Below, piece by piece: positions 19,757 to 27,475 of a stretch of 49,453 nt of DNA. The notes under the pieces were generated by a model. It ran no database searches. It worked only from the letters and a program-made list of their open reading frames with translations, and was not told the origin of the DNA. Position numbers and translations under genes: made by a program. The stretch lies in contig NZ_JACRAW010000068.1 of the NCBI RefSeq assembly GCF_016213215.1, positions 1-49,453 on the forward strand, written 5' to 3'. Source of the stretch: Bradyrhizobium sp. (GTDB taxonomy: Bacteria > Pseudomonadota > Alphaproteobacteria > Rhizobiales > Xanthobacteraceae). The first letter of the stretch is position 1; the number at the start of each line of letters is the position of its first letter.

Positions 19757-20170
19757 CTAATTCGGCGTCTCGGGCCCCCGCCAATCCACGGCCAGATCGT
19801 CCGCCGTCAAGGTGTCGGGCGCCACTTCGGGGGGCGCGGCATCCGCGACGCCGATCGAGCCGGTATGGTCGGGCGCCTTCTTGTCCGGGATCACCTGGTC
19901 CTTTTTGTCTTTGTCCGTGATGATCTGGTAAAGCTTGCGCGCTCCGTCCTGCGCGCGCTGGCCGATCATGGTCGCAGCCTGGCCGCCCACTTCGCATGCG
20001 GCCGGCTGGCGCTTGCAGAACTGGGTCATGTCGGAAACGGCCGCGGTCGCGGCCTGCACGGCTTCGGTGGCGCCGATTTGCGGCGCCTTTTCCGGTGCGG
20101 GAGTCTTGTCCCGCGGCAGGAGCACGAGCACCAGCCCGAGCCAGAATGTGATGCGGAGCAGAAAGCGCAT
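19757..20170 (-). CDS. DUF5330 domain protein, membrane-anchored
   Basis: A 137-residue protein starting MRFLLRITFWLGLVLVLLP, a signal anchor or uncleaved signal peptide. The segment VQAATAAVSDMTQFCKRQPAACEVGGQAATMIGQRAQDGARKLYQII matches DUF5330 proteins of Rhizobiales, with two Cys that could form a disulphide in the periplasm. The C-terminal third is acidic and probably disordered. The ATG at 20170 is chosen over a longer frame with a basic leader. Function unknown. Confidence 0.72.
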   Translation of the reverse strand: MRFLLRITFWLGLVLVLLPRDKTPAPEKAPQIGATEAVQAATAAVSDMTQFCKRQPAACEVGGQAATMIGQRAQDGARKLYQIITDKDKKDQVIPDKKAPDHTGSIGVADAAPPEVAPDTLTADDLAVDWRGPETPN

Positions 20171-20461
20171 CTTGCGACCTGTCTGTTCGATCCTGTTGCG
20201 GGTTGCCCTCGCAAGCAGGGTCTGACTAACAGTCATCGATAAATCGCAAGTGATTGCATTGTGCTTAATTCATGCGGAAATCGCACCACTTTCCCTCCTC
20301 GGCACACTCGTAAATTTTGGATTGACGGCGGGCCACATCCACCATTTCGAAACCATAACGGCGCGCGGAAACCGGACATTCACCATCCGCGCCGAATGAG
20401 CGCGCCAATACAGACAAAATCGGTCGCGCATGCAGCGTGCCCGGCCACGTCCTTGCGGGCC

Positions 20462-20476
20462 TTAGCGTTCGTTTAA
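20462..20476. promoter_or_regulatory. CtrA-like box with one mismatch
   Basis: TTAG-CGTTCGT-TTAA differs from the CtrA consensus TTAA-N7-TTAA at one position. It is centred about 88 bp before the start of the DivJ/PleC-like kinase. Weaker evidence than the two boxes near 24.9 kb. Confidence 0.35.
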
Positions 20477-20556
20477 TGTCGCTCTGACACGGTGGGGCAA
20501 CGACAAGGAGGCGTTGCGGCACGTCTTCCCGACGAAACAGCCGAAGCGCAAGACCC

Positions 20557-22383
20557 GTGAGTGTGTTGAGTATCATCCGTGAATGTCTAGATGCGCTGCT
20601 GCATCCGTCGGCGCGATTTGATGCGCTGACGCGGGCCCGCCATCGCGCCTTCATGGCGCCACGGTTGCTCGGAAGTCTCGCGGCCTTCGCCGCATTTCCC
20701 ATTTATCTGGCGATGCGCGGCGCGCCGAGCGCGATCGAGGTCGCAGCCTTTGCCTGGCTGATCGCGCCAATCCTGCTGTCCTGGTACCTTTCGCGCACGG
20801 GCCGTTATGAAGGGGCCCATGTGCTGTCGTCGCTGGCGCTGGCCGGCCTGATCATGGCCGTCGCGGTCACGACCGGCGGCATCGAATCGTTTGCCGCGGT
20901 CTGGCTCGTCGTGGTTCCGCTCGAGGCGGCCCTGTCCGCCTCGCGGCGCGTTGCCGGATTCGCCGCCGTGCTGGCAATTTCCTGCGCGGCGCTGCTCATC
21001 GCGCTCGGGCATTTCGAGCTGTTGCCGGCGGACCACGCCGACCCTGCCACGCGCAGCATGTTGATGGCCTTCGGCGTCGGCTCTGCGACCGTCTATGGTG
21101 CGGGACTTGCGTTCGGCGCGGAATCGCTGGCGCGCACCACGGTCGCCCTGTTGTCGCGCGAGGAAGAGCGATACCACCTGCTGGCGCGGAACATGAGCGA
21201 CGTCATCTCGCGCCACCAGCATAATGGCGCGGTGCAGTTCATCTCTCCGGCCGTCGAGACCATGCTGGGGATCCCGCTCGCACAGCTGCTCGGGCACGGG
21301 CTGTTCGATCGCGTCCATGTGGCCGACCGTCCGGCCTATCTCACGGCCCTGTCGGATGCGGCGCGCGGTACCGTGCGCAGCGTCGAATTCAGGTTGCGGC
21401 GGGAGAACTGGAACGGAAACGGGCCCGGCGAGCAAGGGCAGGTCGATTTCATCTGGGTCGAGATGCGCTGCCGGCCCATGGAGCAGGACCGACGTGCCGA
21501 GCAGGTTGAAGTCGTCGCCGTGATGCGCGACGTCACCGGCCGCAAGATCCAGGAGCAGGCGCTGGAGGAGGCCCGCAGCGCCGCCGAGGCCGCGGATGCG
21601 GCAAAGACCCGCTTCCTCGCGACCATGAGCCACGAGCTGCGCACGCCGCTGAATGCGATCATCGGTTTCTCGGAAATGATCGCCCAGGAAGATGCGCTGA
21701 TGCTGGACGCGGCCCGCCGCAGGGAATATGCGCAGCTGATCAACGATTCCGGCCAGCATCTGCTGTCAGTCGTCAACGGCATTCTCGACATGTCGAAGAT
21801 GGAGTCCGGCAACTTCGAGATTTCTCCGGAGCCGTTCGCTCCGCGCGCGGCACTGATCAATTGCTGCAATTTGCTTGCGCTAAAGGCGCGCGAGAGCGGC
21901 ATCGATCTCGTGACCGACGCGCCGCAGGACCTGCCGACGATGACCGGCGACCCGCGGGCCTTCAAGCAGATCGTGCTCAACCTCGTCACCAACGCCGTCA
22001 AGTTCACTGAGCGCGGCGGCAAAGTCACCGTCTCGGCCGTTGTCGATGGATCGCGGCTGACGCTTCGAATCAGCGACACCGGCGTCGGTATCGCACCCGA
22101 CGATTTGAAGCGGATCGGCGCGCCTTTCTTTCAGGCCGGAACGACCTATCAGCGCCGGCACGAAGGTACCGGGCTGGGACTATCCATCGTCAAGAGCCTG
22201 GTCGCGCTGCACGGCGGTGAAGTGAGCGTGAAGAGCAAGCTTGACGAGGGGACGACCGTCGCGGTCACGTTGCCGCTGGTCTTCAAACCGGAAGCCGGAA
22301 AGCTTCCTGAAAGCAATGTCGCAAAGCTCATGCCGGTGCCACGGCTCGAACAGCAACCACCTGCGGTGAAGAAAAGTGCCTAG
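20557..22383 (+). CDS. Membrane PAS-domain sensor histidine kinase, DivJ/PleC-like
   Basis: A 608-residue kinase. The first 190 residues hold about six hydrophobic helices, followed by a PAS domain (about 205-330, ending AVMRDVTGRKIQEQ), an Ala-rich coiled coil, and the kinase core: H box FLATMSHELRTPLNAIIGFSEMI (His359), N box NLVTNAVKFT, G1 DTGVGIAP, G2 GTGLGLSIVKSLV. Membrane, PAS and a DivJ/PleC-type H box suggest a kinase for the single-domain regulator DivK in the alphaproteobacterial cell-cycle circuit; this assignment is an inference. The GTG at 20557 lacks a clear ribosome binding site. A near CtrA box lies upstream, and a peptidoglycan-binding protein follows after 22 nt. Confidence 0.88.
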   Translation: MSVLSIIRECLDALLHPSARFDALTRARHRAFMAPRLLGSLAAFAAFPIYLAMRGAPSAIEVAAFAWLIAPILLSWYLSRTGRYEGAHVLSSLALAGLIMAVAVTTGGIESFAAVWLVVVPLEAALSASRRVAGFAAVLAISCAALLIALGHFELLPADHADPATRSMLMAFGVGSATVYGAGLAFGAESLARTTVALLSREEERYHLLARNMSDVISRHQHNGAVQFISPAVETMLGIPLAQLLGHGLFDRVHVADRPAYLTALSDAARGTVRSVEFRLRRENWNGNGPGEQGQVDFIWVEMRCRPMEQDRRAEQVEVVAVMRDVTGRKIQEQALEEARSAAEAADAAKTRFLATMSHELRTPLNAIIGFSEMIAQEDALMLDAARRREYAQLINDSGQHLLSVVNGILDMSKMESGNFEISPEPFAPRAALINCCNLLALKARESGIDLVTDAPQDLPTMTGDPRAFKQIVLNLVTNAVKFTERGGKVTVSAVVDGSRLTLRISDTGVGIAPDDLKRIGAPFFQAGTTYQRRHEGTGLGLSIVKSLVALHGGEVSVKSKLDEGTTVAVTLPLVFKPEAGKLPESNVAKLMPVPRLEQQPPAVKKSA

Positions 22384-22405
22384 ACTTTCTGCAAGAGATG
22401 ACGAC

Positions 22406-23059
22406 ATGCCGAGCCGTCGCCGGGGCGCGAAAGCGGTCGCACTCGATACCGAGACCGAGCGCAATCTCGCGATGCGGATCCTGCTGCACAGTCCGAAGGA
22501 CGCCCTCGCGACTTTGCTGGCTTTAGCGGCCATTAGCGCCGTCATCTTCAATGCGTTGTTCCTGCAGGCTGGACGCCATCCGGCGCCGATTTTCGGGACG
22601 GTGCTTGCCTTGCCTGCGGCTCCGGTCCTCGTCCCCGCCAATCCGCTGCCGCGTCCGCGTCCGGCGGAGGCGGGTGCGTTGCCGCTCGAACCGAGAGCGA
22701 TGGAGTACAGGCCGGCCGAACCCAGGGCTGCCGAGAAGCCTGCGGAGGTGAGGTCATCCGCCGATCCCTTGACCAATCTCGTAAAGGCGACGGCCGGCAC
22801 GACTTCCGCATCGTCCGCGAACGTCGCGCGGCCGCCGGCTCCAATTCCACAGGCCTCGGGCTCGCGCCGCGTCGCTGCCGTGCAGCGGGCACTCACTGAA
22901 TACGGCTATGGACAGTTGAAACCGACGGGTACCATCGGTGCCGACACCCAGGCGGCGATCGGCAAATTCGAACGCGAGCACAAGATGCCGGTGACGGGAC
23001 AAGTGTCGGAGCGCCTGGTGCGCGAGCTCGCCGCGGCGACAGGACGCGCGATCGAGTAG
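22406..23059 (+). CDS. Membrane-anchored peptidoglycan-binding domain protein
   Basis: A 217-residue protein with a basic N-terminus, one transmembrane helix (DALATLLALAAISAVIFNALFL, about residues 33-54), a long Pro/Ala-rich periplasmic linker, and a C-terminal PG_binding_1 domain: VAAVQRALTEYGYGQLKPTGTIGADTQAAIGKFEREHKMPVTG. Such proteins attach to the cell wall and often position other envelope factors. The ATG at 22406 is chosen; a GTG at 22376 would overlap the kinase. The gap to the kinase is 22 nt, so they probably form one transcript, linking a cell-cycle-type sensor to the wall. Confidence 0.82.
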   Translation: MPSRRRGAKAVALDTETERNLAMRILLHSPKDALATLLALAAISAVIFNALFLQAGRHPAPIFGTVLALPAAPVLVPANPLPRPRPAEAGALPLEPRAMEYRPAEPRAAEKPAEVRSSADPLTNLVKATAGTTSASSANVARPPAPIPQASGSRRVAAVQRALTEYGYGQLKPTGTIGADTQAAIGKFEREHKMPVTGQVSERLVRELAAATGRAIE

Positions 23060-23087
23060 CGGGAAGAATGTGCGTCGGTCAGTGTCA

Positions 23088-23101
23088 TTGACCTGCGTCA
23101 A
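23088..23101. promoter_or_regulatory. FixK/FNR-type box
   Basis: TTGACCTGCGTCAA is a perfect palindrome, TTGAC-N4-GTCAA, which fits the FixK2/FNR pattern TTG(A/C)-N6-(T/G)CAA. It is centred about 145 bp before the 66-residue membrane protein gene. Binding is inferred. Confidence 0.45.
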
Positions 23102-23154
23102 CAGTCGGTTCGACCAAAGAACAATCTGCATAGCCAAAGAAGAACCTGAGAACC

Positions 23155-23181
23155 GGCATTGATTTGCTGCGGATCAATGCC
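23155..23181. promoter_or_regulatory. Nine-bp inverted repeat upstream of a small membrane protein gene
   Basis: GGCATTGAT (23155-23163) and ATCAATGCC (23173-23181) are perfect reverse complements separated by TTGCTGCGG. The right part also fits a relaxed FixK pattern (TTGC-TGCGGA-TCAA, 23164-23177). It may be an operator or a leader hairpin, about 60-85 bp before the ATG at 23240. Confidence 0.4.
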
Positions 23182-23239
23182 CGCAAACGTGCGGCGGAAA
23201 AAATCCTCTGATCCCTCACAGAGGAAAAGAGAGGCAGCT

Positions 23240-23440
23240 ATGCTCAAGGTTTCGGTGATCGTGTGGATCATGCTGGGGACCGTGCTCGCGGGAATTGCCA
23301 TGATTGTGGTGATGATGACTCCCAGCTTGACCGGCCAGGAGATGAAGAACATCCCCTACGCCGTTCTTGTCGGCTTCATCCTTGCCATGCCGCTGTCATA
23401 CATGGTCGCAAAGCAAATCGGCGGAGCGCGAGAAGGCTGA
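23240..23440 (+). CDS. Small two-helix inner-membrane protein
   Basis: A 66-residue protein with two transmembrane helices: VSVIVWIMLGTVLAGIAMIVVMM and IPYAVLVGFILAMPLSYMVA, joined by a short polar loop. The ATG at 23240 has a purine-rich GAGAGG upstream; the longer open frame is not needed. From memory, similar short proteins in rhizobia have been mislabelled CTP synthetase; a 66-residue membrane protein cannot be that enzyme. The upstream region carries a FixK/FNR-type box and an inverted repeat, so oxygen-dependent expression is possible. Function unknown. Confidence 0.7.
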   Translation: MLKVSVIVWIMLGTVLAGIAMIVVMMTPSLTGQEMKNIPYAVLVGFILAMPLSYMVAKQIGGAREG

Positions 23441-23504
23441 AACCAACTGCCGTCCGGCATAAAGGCCTAGGCGCGAATCCTGCGCTGGCTTATACCGTCG
23501 GCGC

Positions 23505-23858
23505 ATGCGGTTGAAATCGGGCATATGGGTGGCGGCGTATTTGCGTCGCTGCCAGACTGAGGGCGTGTTCGGCGCGGTACGACGGCGCGGGGCGGAAGAA
23601 GCTGGCGCCGTGTTCGTCAAGGTGTCGCTGCTGAACGGCAACGCCATGCTGTACGTGCCGGCGCCGCAATCGGCCTACGATGACAGTCGGCCGATCGAGC
23701 GATTTTTCGTTCCCATCTCGGCTGAGCCTCTGCCGGAAGCTGCGGTGGAGGAGCGACTCACCAAGGAAATCCGCTTCGACCCCGACGTCTGGATCATCGA
23801 GGCCGAGGACCGGGCCGGGCGGCACTTCCTCGATCTCGCGCGCCCTCACAGGGGCTAG
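23505..23858 (+). CDS. DUF1491 family protein
   Basis: A 117-residue cytoplasmic protein conserved in alphaproteobacteria. Family features are the start SGIWVAAYLRRCQTEGVFGAVRRRGAEEAGAVFVKV and the end DPDVWIIEAEDRAGRHFLDL. No catalytic motif is evident and the function is unknown. Its stop overlaps the stop of the convergent DUF2336 gene by 4 nt, so the two 3' ends share the same bases. Confidence 0.85.
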   Translation: MRLKSGIWVAAYLRRCQTEGVFGAVRRRGAEEAGAVFVKVSLLNGNAMLYVPAPQSAYDDSRPIERFFVPISAEPLPEAAVEERLTKEIRFDPDVWIIEAEDRAGRHFLDLARPHRG

Positions 23859-24826
23859 CGCCCCGATCCGTGTGTCCCCGTTCGCACGGTCGTGCCGGGC
23901 TGCGCGGCGGCGCGCGGCTGCGACGAGGCTGCCCGCGCGCGCTGGCGTTCGTCGTCATAGAGCTGGGATTGATATTTGGCCCGCGTGACGGCGATCGTCG
24001 AACCGCGCCAGGCGGCCAGCATCACCAGCGCCGAACGTTCGCTCAAATGGTCGTACAGCCGGGACAGCCGATACACCATGTGTACGGAGGTGCCGATCTC
24101 CGGTTTGAAGAACAAAAGGATTCGCTGGAACACCGGACTTGGCATGTCGAGCGTGCGGGCCGCGACCGCCAGGGGCTCGCCGCCGGGATCGTCGACGATG
24201 TGTGCGGCGACGCGCGATGGCAGAATGAGGCTTTCACCGAGCTCGAGCGTGAAATTCTCGACGTCGCGGGCAAAAGCAGCCATCTCGAGGGTCTCGATGG
24301 CGCGTTTGGCGCGCCCAGTCGGAATGCGCGGCGCGGCTTTCAGAGGGGTGACGGCGAGATTGTGCAGGATCAAAGCCCGCTCGGAGCCCGTCGCGCGGAA
24401 GAAGATGTCGTAGATTTCGGCGGCATCCTTCGGCTGCAGTGACATGTTCGTTTGCATGCGCGACTGCGCCTCGCTTGGCGCCCTCGCAGCCACTGGGGCA
24501 GGGGACGAGGGAGGAATTTCGCGCGCGTGCGGCACCCGTCGTTCGGGCTCGGCAGCCTTGAGCCCGAGTTTCCGCTGGATGATGGCCGGGGCCGCCGGGT
24601 AGATCGCAAGCCGCGCGCGGACCGCCGCGCGCGTTGCATCGTCGACCTGATCGACCAGCCGCGAAGCCAGCTCCACGAACTGGCGTTCCTCATCAACGCT
24701 ATGGGTGCTTGCCTGGACATAAAGGTCAGTCAGCACGCGCAGCAGCGTGGGGCGGATGTCGACGCCCTCGCGACGCGAGAGGTTCATCAGCCCGTCGAAA
24801 CCCGTAAAGAGCGGCTTGGTATTCAT
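23855..24826 (-). CDS. DUF2336 domain protein
   Basis: A 323-residue soluble, mostly helical protein. The N-terminal FDGLMNLSRREGVDIRPTLLRVLTDLYVQ and the central SERALILHNLAVTPLKAAPRI plus AFARDVENFTLELGESLILPSRVAAHIVDD region match DUF2336, found almost only in alphaproteobacteria and often near cell-cycle or signalling genes. The tail is Arg/Ala-rich. The ATG at 24826 lies about 60 bp from a perfect CtrA-type box (24879-24893) that it would share divergently with the 62-residue gene. Molecular role unknown. Confidence 0.85.
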   Translation of the reverse strand: MNTKPLFTGFDGLMNLSRREGVDIRPTLLRVLTDLYVQASTHSVDEERQFVELASRLVDQVDDATRAAVRARLAIYPAAPAIIQRKLGLKAAEPERRVPHAREIPPSSPAPVAARAPSEAQSRMQTNMSLQPKDAAEIYDIFFRATGSERALILHNLAVTPLKAAPRIPTGRAKRAIETLEMAAFARDVENFTLELGESLILPSRVAAHIVDDPGGEPLAVAARTLDMPSPVFQRILLFFKPEIGTSVHMVYRLSRLYDHLSERSALVMLAAWRGSTIAVTRAKYQSQLYDDERQRARAASSQPRAAAQPGTTVRTGTHGSGR

Positions 24827-24878
24827 TTGCAGGCGTACGCGACTCGGTAATCGTCGCTTTAGGCTATGCTGGATTGCT

Positions 24879-24893
24879 TTAATGCCCCGTTAA
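24879..24893. promoter_or_regulatory. CtrA-type box 1 (TTAA-N7-TTAA)
   Basis: TTAATGCCCCGTTAA fits the full CtrA site TTAA-N7-TTAA. It is about 60 bp before the DUF2336 start. The same bases overlap a perfect hairpin, GCCCCGTT (24884-24891) with AACGGGGC (24898-24905), loop AAGGAA. Confidence 0.55.
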
Positions 24894-24990
24894 GGAAAAC
24901 GGGGCGTGAAGCCGACCTCCGGTTTGCGCTTGTTGTCGTGCCGCAAAGGGACGACGGCTTGCGGCAGGAGTTTCACGGCGACGCCGTAAG

Positions 24991-25006
24991 TTAACATCTC
25001 GTTAAC
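24991..25006. promoter_or_regulatory. CtrA-type box 2 (TTAA-N7-TTAAC)
   Basis: TTAACATCTCGTTAAC is an exact match to the CtrA consensus TTAA-N7-TTAAC. It is centred about 75 bp before the ATG of the 62-residue protein at 25073 and 112 bp from box 1. Confidence 0.6.
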
Positions 25007-25072
25007 CATGAGCTGATCTTAATCACGACGTGTCGCAGGCCGAGTTCGGTCGCGCGGCCGAAGAGGGCTGAC

Positions 25073-25261
25073 ATGGGGACCATCATTGAATTTCCGGTGT
25101 CGCGGCGGCTGGGCTCGCCGGAAGATGCCAGTCTGCTCGCAGAAGAGGCGACGGTGGTGATCCTTCCCGTCATCCGCATCGAGCGCGAAACGGACGAGAC
25201 CAGCGGCGACAGCGGACCCGAGCAGGGCACAGCGCACGGACGCCGTCGTCGGCGCCGTTGA
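25073..25261 (+). CDS. Small protein of unknown function, possible CtrA target
   Basis: A 62-residue protein beginning MGTIIEFPVSRRLGSPEDASLL and ending in six arginines (HGRRRRRR). No membrane segment or known domain; the basic tail could bind nucleic acid or acidic lipid. AGAGGG precedes the ATG and an exact CtrA-type box lies about 75 bp upstream. The lipoprotein gene follows after 16 nt, so both are probably on one transcript. Confidence 0.65.
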   Translation: MGTIIEFPVSRRLGSPEDASLLAEEATVVILPVIRIERETDETSGDSGPEQGTAHGRRRRRR

Positions 25262-25277
25262 TAAAGGGCATATCGAT

Positions 25278-26039
25278 ATGCCGGGGACGTACCGCCCGAT
25301 CCGGTGTCTATCATCGGCCCTGACGCTCCTCATCCTCGGAGCGATGCTCGGGGCATGCAGTGGCGGTGATTTCGGCCGTACCCGCGACGATCTCCGCAGC
25401 GACGATATGCACCGCTGGATCGGCGCCGAAGCGACCTCCAGCATCGGTGCACGGCCCTCCAGGTTCCAGCTCACCGACGAAGAGCGCCAATTGCGGGACC
25501 TCGCCTATCCGCTGATCGAGCCGCCGCGCTCGCGCCCCGCCTGGAAGAGCGTGTTCGGCGACTACAAGCCGATCCCGGCGCCGTGGCGCCAGAACGTGGC
25601 GTTTGATCGGACGACCTACGGGCGCACGCTGATCGACGAGCCGCACCGCTCGCATTCATCGCGCTACTCGCAGCTCATCGAGGACGTGCGTGACGACATC
25701 ACGCGCTTCGAGCCGTTCTTCGCCAGTGCGATCCGCGTCATCGATCTCGACCGCAAGCGCCACGCCACCATGGGGCATGTCTCCGAGCTGACGCCGCACG
25801 AGCGCGCCGATGCGGTCGCCCGCATGCAGGAAAACTCTCTGATCGTGCAGTGGGTGCAGCAATGCCTCGAGCGTCGCGTCTCTTCCTATCGTTGGGCGCT
25901 CGAGCGGCTGGTAATCCAGGCTCCGGACAGCATGGCGGCGGACGCCGACCGCCTGATCTCCGAGCTTGCTGCGCAGACCGCTAATCCGCCGGTCGCCTCG
26001 CGCCCCCCCTTCGGGCGCGCGATCAGCGTGCGCGGCTAG
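25278..26039 (+). CDS. Lipoprotein of unknown function
   Basis: A 253-residue protein with a lipoprotein signal peptide: CLSSALTLLILGAMLGAC, lipobox LGAC, acylated Cys27 followed by SGGDF. The next residue after Cys is Ser, so outer-membrane sorting is expected. The mature part is soluble and helical (QLTDEERQLRDLAYPLIEPP, SRYSQLIEDVRDDITRFEPFFASAIRVIDLDRKR, WVQQCLERRVSSYRWALERLV). No family recognised. It follows the 62-residue gene by 16 nt and would come under the same CtrA-type box. Confidence 0.75.
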   Translation: MPGTYRPIRCLSSALTLLILGAMLGACSGGDFGRTRDDLRSDDMHRWIGAEATSSIGARPSRFQLTDEERQLRDLAYPLIEPPRSRPAWKSVFGDYKPIPAPWRQNVAFDRTTYGRTLIDEPHRSHSSRYSQLIEDVRDDITRFEPFFASAIRVIDLDRKRHATMGHVSELTPHERADAVARMQENSLIVQWVQQCLERRVSSYRWALERLVIQAPDSMAADADRLISELAAQTANPPVASRPPFGRAISVRG

Positions 26040-26316
26040 CGCCTCTGCGGCAGCGTGCGATCGAGAAAGGCAAACAGCCTGCGTTCGAAATCTGCGAAAC
26101 GCCACGCGGCTCCACAGTCGGCGGGCTCATGGCGCATGATTGGAAGCTCCCGATTCATAACAACTGCTCGCGTTGCGTTTGAGCAACACTGTTTGGAAAA
26201 ATTGCTGACCTGCAGTTTCCGCCATTGCGCGTCCATATTGTGATCCAAAAAATCAGCGGCCTCGCAGGCCTTGGCTATTCAAACTGGCTCAAGTGGAGCC
26301 TTTGGAGGCTCGGATC
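26040..26316. other. Intergenic region, 277 bp
   Basis: Between the lipoprotein and the M15-like peptidase gene. A short open frame on the minus strand (26036-26248) has no ribosome binding site or recognisable domain and is not called. The base composition drops toward the peptidase gene, and this may be the left edge of a transferred patch. Confidence 0.35.
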
Positions 26317-27456
26317 ATGAAGCCACGGACAGTGGCGGCGCCGTTGTGCGGAACCATCGTTCTCGCGGTTTGGGTCGTCGCGTGGCTCGCTGGCGTCGGT
26401 TCGGCCGATATCGAGAACCCCGGCACAGCGCAAGTCGTGGACCGCCTCGCACCATATCTCGCCGCCAACGCCGAATTGGCCGACGCCCCGCAGGCAACCG
26501 CAAGGGGCCACGCCACTATCGCTAACGCCGATGTGGCGGCCGCCGACGCGGTGGCAGGGATGGCCACCAACACGACGGCGTCCTCGGATGAGCCCCAATC
26601 GATCGTCGTGGTCGCGTTGACCGATTCGTCGCAGATGCTGTCGCCTGAAACTCCGCCCATGCAAATGGTGCCAGCGAGCACGCCTGATCCGGTGCCTGGC
26701 GACGCCAAGGAGGCCGCGGGCTCCATCGAAATATTGGACGAGTGCTTGTTAGCGGACGTCTGCGTCGACCGTTACCTGTGGGCGCTCTACCAGCGGGCGC
26801 CCAAGGAGGACACCATCAAGGTCCATGAGCGGAGGAAAGTGACAGTCAAGAAGAAGGGCAGAACAGTGACCGTCACCAAATCCTTCATCAAGCTCGTAAA
26901 TGAGAATTTTGCATGGAAGGATCCGAAGGCGGCGGAAAGAGCCGGCATGACGATGATGGACTACGTGATCGGCGGCATGGATCGGAACTTCAAGCTGAAG
27001 CTCTTTCATACTCTCCATGCGGCCGAGGCGGCCGGGCTGTCGCCTGGCATAACCAGCGCGTTCCGCGATGACTACCGTCAATCGATCGCAAGCGGCCTGA
27101 AGGCAGCGTCCAACAGGTCGTACCATGGCGGGAGCCTCCGCGGCGGCTATGGCCGCGGGCTTGCGGTCGATGTCGTGAGCGTCAAGGGCGGCACACGGGC
27201 GCAGCGATGGATTTCCAGTGAAGCCCTCTGGAAGTGGATCGACGCACACGGGAAGGAGTTCGGAATCGGGCGACCATATCTCGACAGGGATCCGCCGCAT
27301 CTGGCTCCGGTCGACGGCAAGGAATATGCCGCTCACCAGCGCGGGACGAAAGTTCAACACGCGGGATCAGATTTGAAGAAGCGCAACCGGCTAGCCGATC
27401 ACAATGTCGGGAAACGCCCAAGAACCGCAAGATCGTCGAAGGCGAGAACGATCTAA
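26317..27456 (+). CDS. M15/VanY-like peptidoglycan peptidase
   Basis: A 379-residue exported or membrane-anchored protein. The hydrophobic stretch [23 protein letters not shown] near the N-terminus is a signal or anchor; about 100 low-complexity Ala/Thr residues follow. The C-terminal half has the M15 metal pattern: [12 protein letters not shown], then [20 protein letters not shown] (His and Asp ligands) and DPPHLAP (third ligand His), as in D,D-carboxypeptidases of the VanY type. The ATG at 26317 has GGAGG 9 nt upstream. The C-terminus is strongly basic. It lies 19 nt before an aspartokinase-like gene and is probably cotranscribed. Confidence 0.75.
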   Translation: MKPRTVAAPLCGTIVLAVWVVAWLAGVGSADIENPGTAQVVDRLAPYLAANAELADAPQATARGHATIANADVAAADAVAGMATNTTASSDEPQSIVVVALTDSSQMLSPETPPMQMVPASTPDPVPGDAKEAAGSIEILDECLLADVCVDRYLWALYQRAPKEDTIKVHERRKVTVKKKGRTVTVTKSFIKLVNENFAWKDPKAAERAGMTMMDYVIGGMDRNFKLKLFHTLHAAEAAGLSPGITSAFRDDYRQSIASGLKAASNRSYHGGSLRGGYGRGLAVDVVSVKGGTRAQRWISSEALWKWIDAHGKEFGIGRPYLDRDPPHLAPVDGKEYAAHQRGTKVQHAGSDLKKRNRLADHNVGKRPRTARSSKARTI

Positions 27457-27475
27457 CCCGTTCAAGCACGGCAGA

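Noticed and set aside
20265..20702. 145-codon minus-strand frame upstream of and into the PAS kinase
   Set aside because: Overlaps the kinase coding sequence and has no family resemblance; the last 40 residues outside the kinase look protein-like but lack a start.
26036..26248. 70-codon minus-strand frame in the 26 kb gap
   Set aside because: No ribosome binding site, no recognisable domain; called intergenic.
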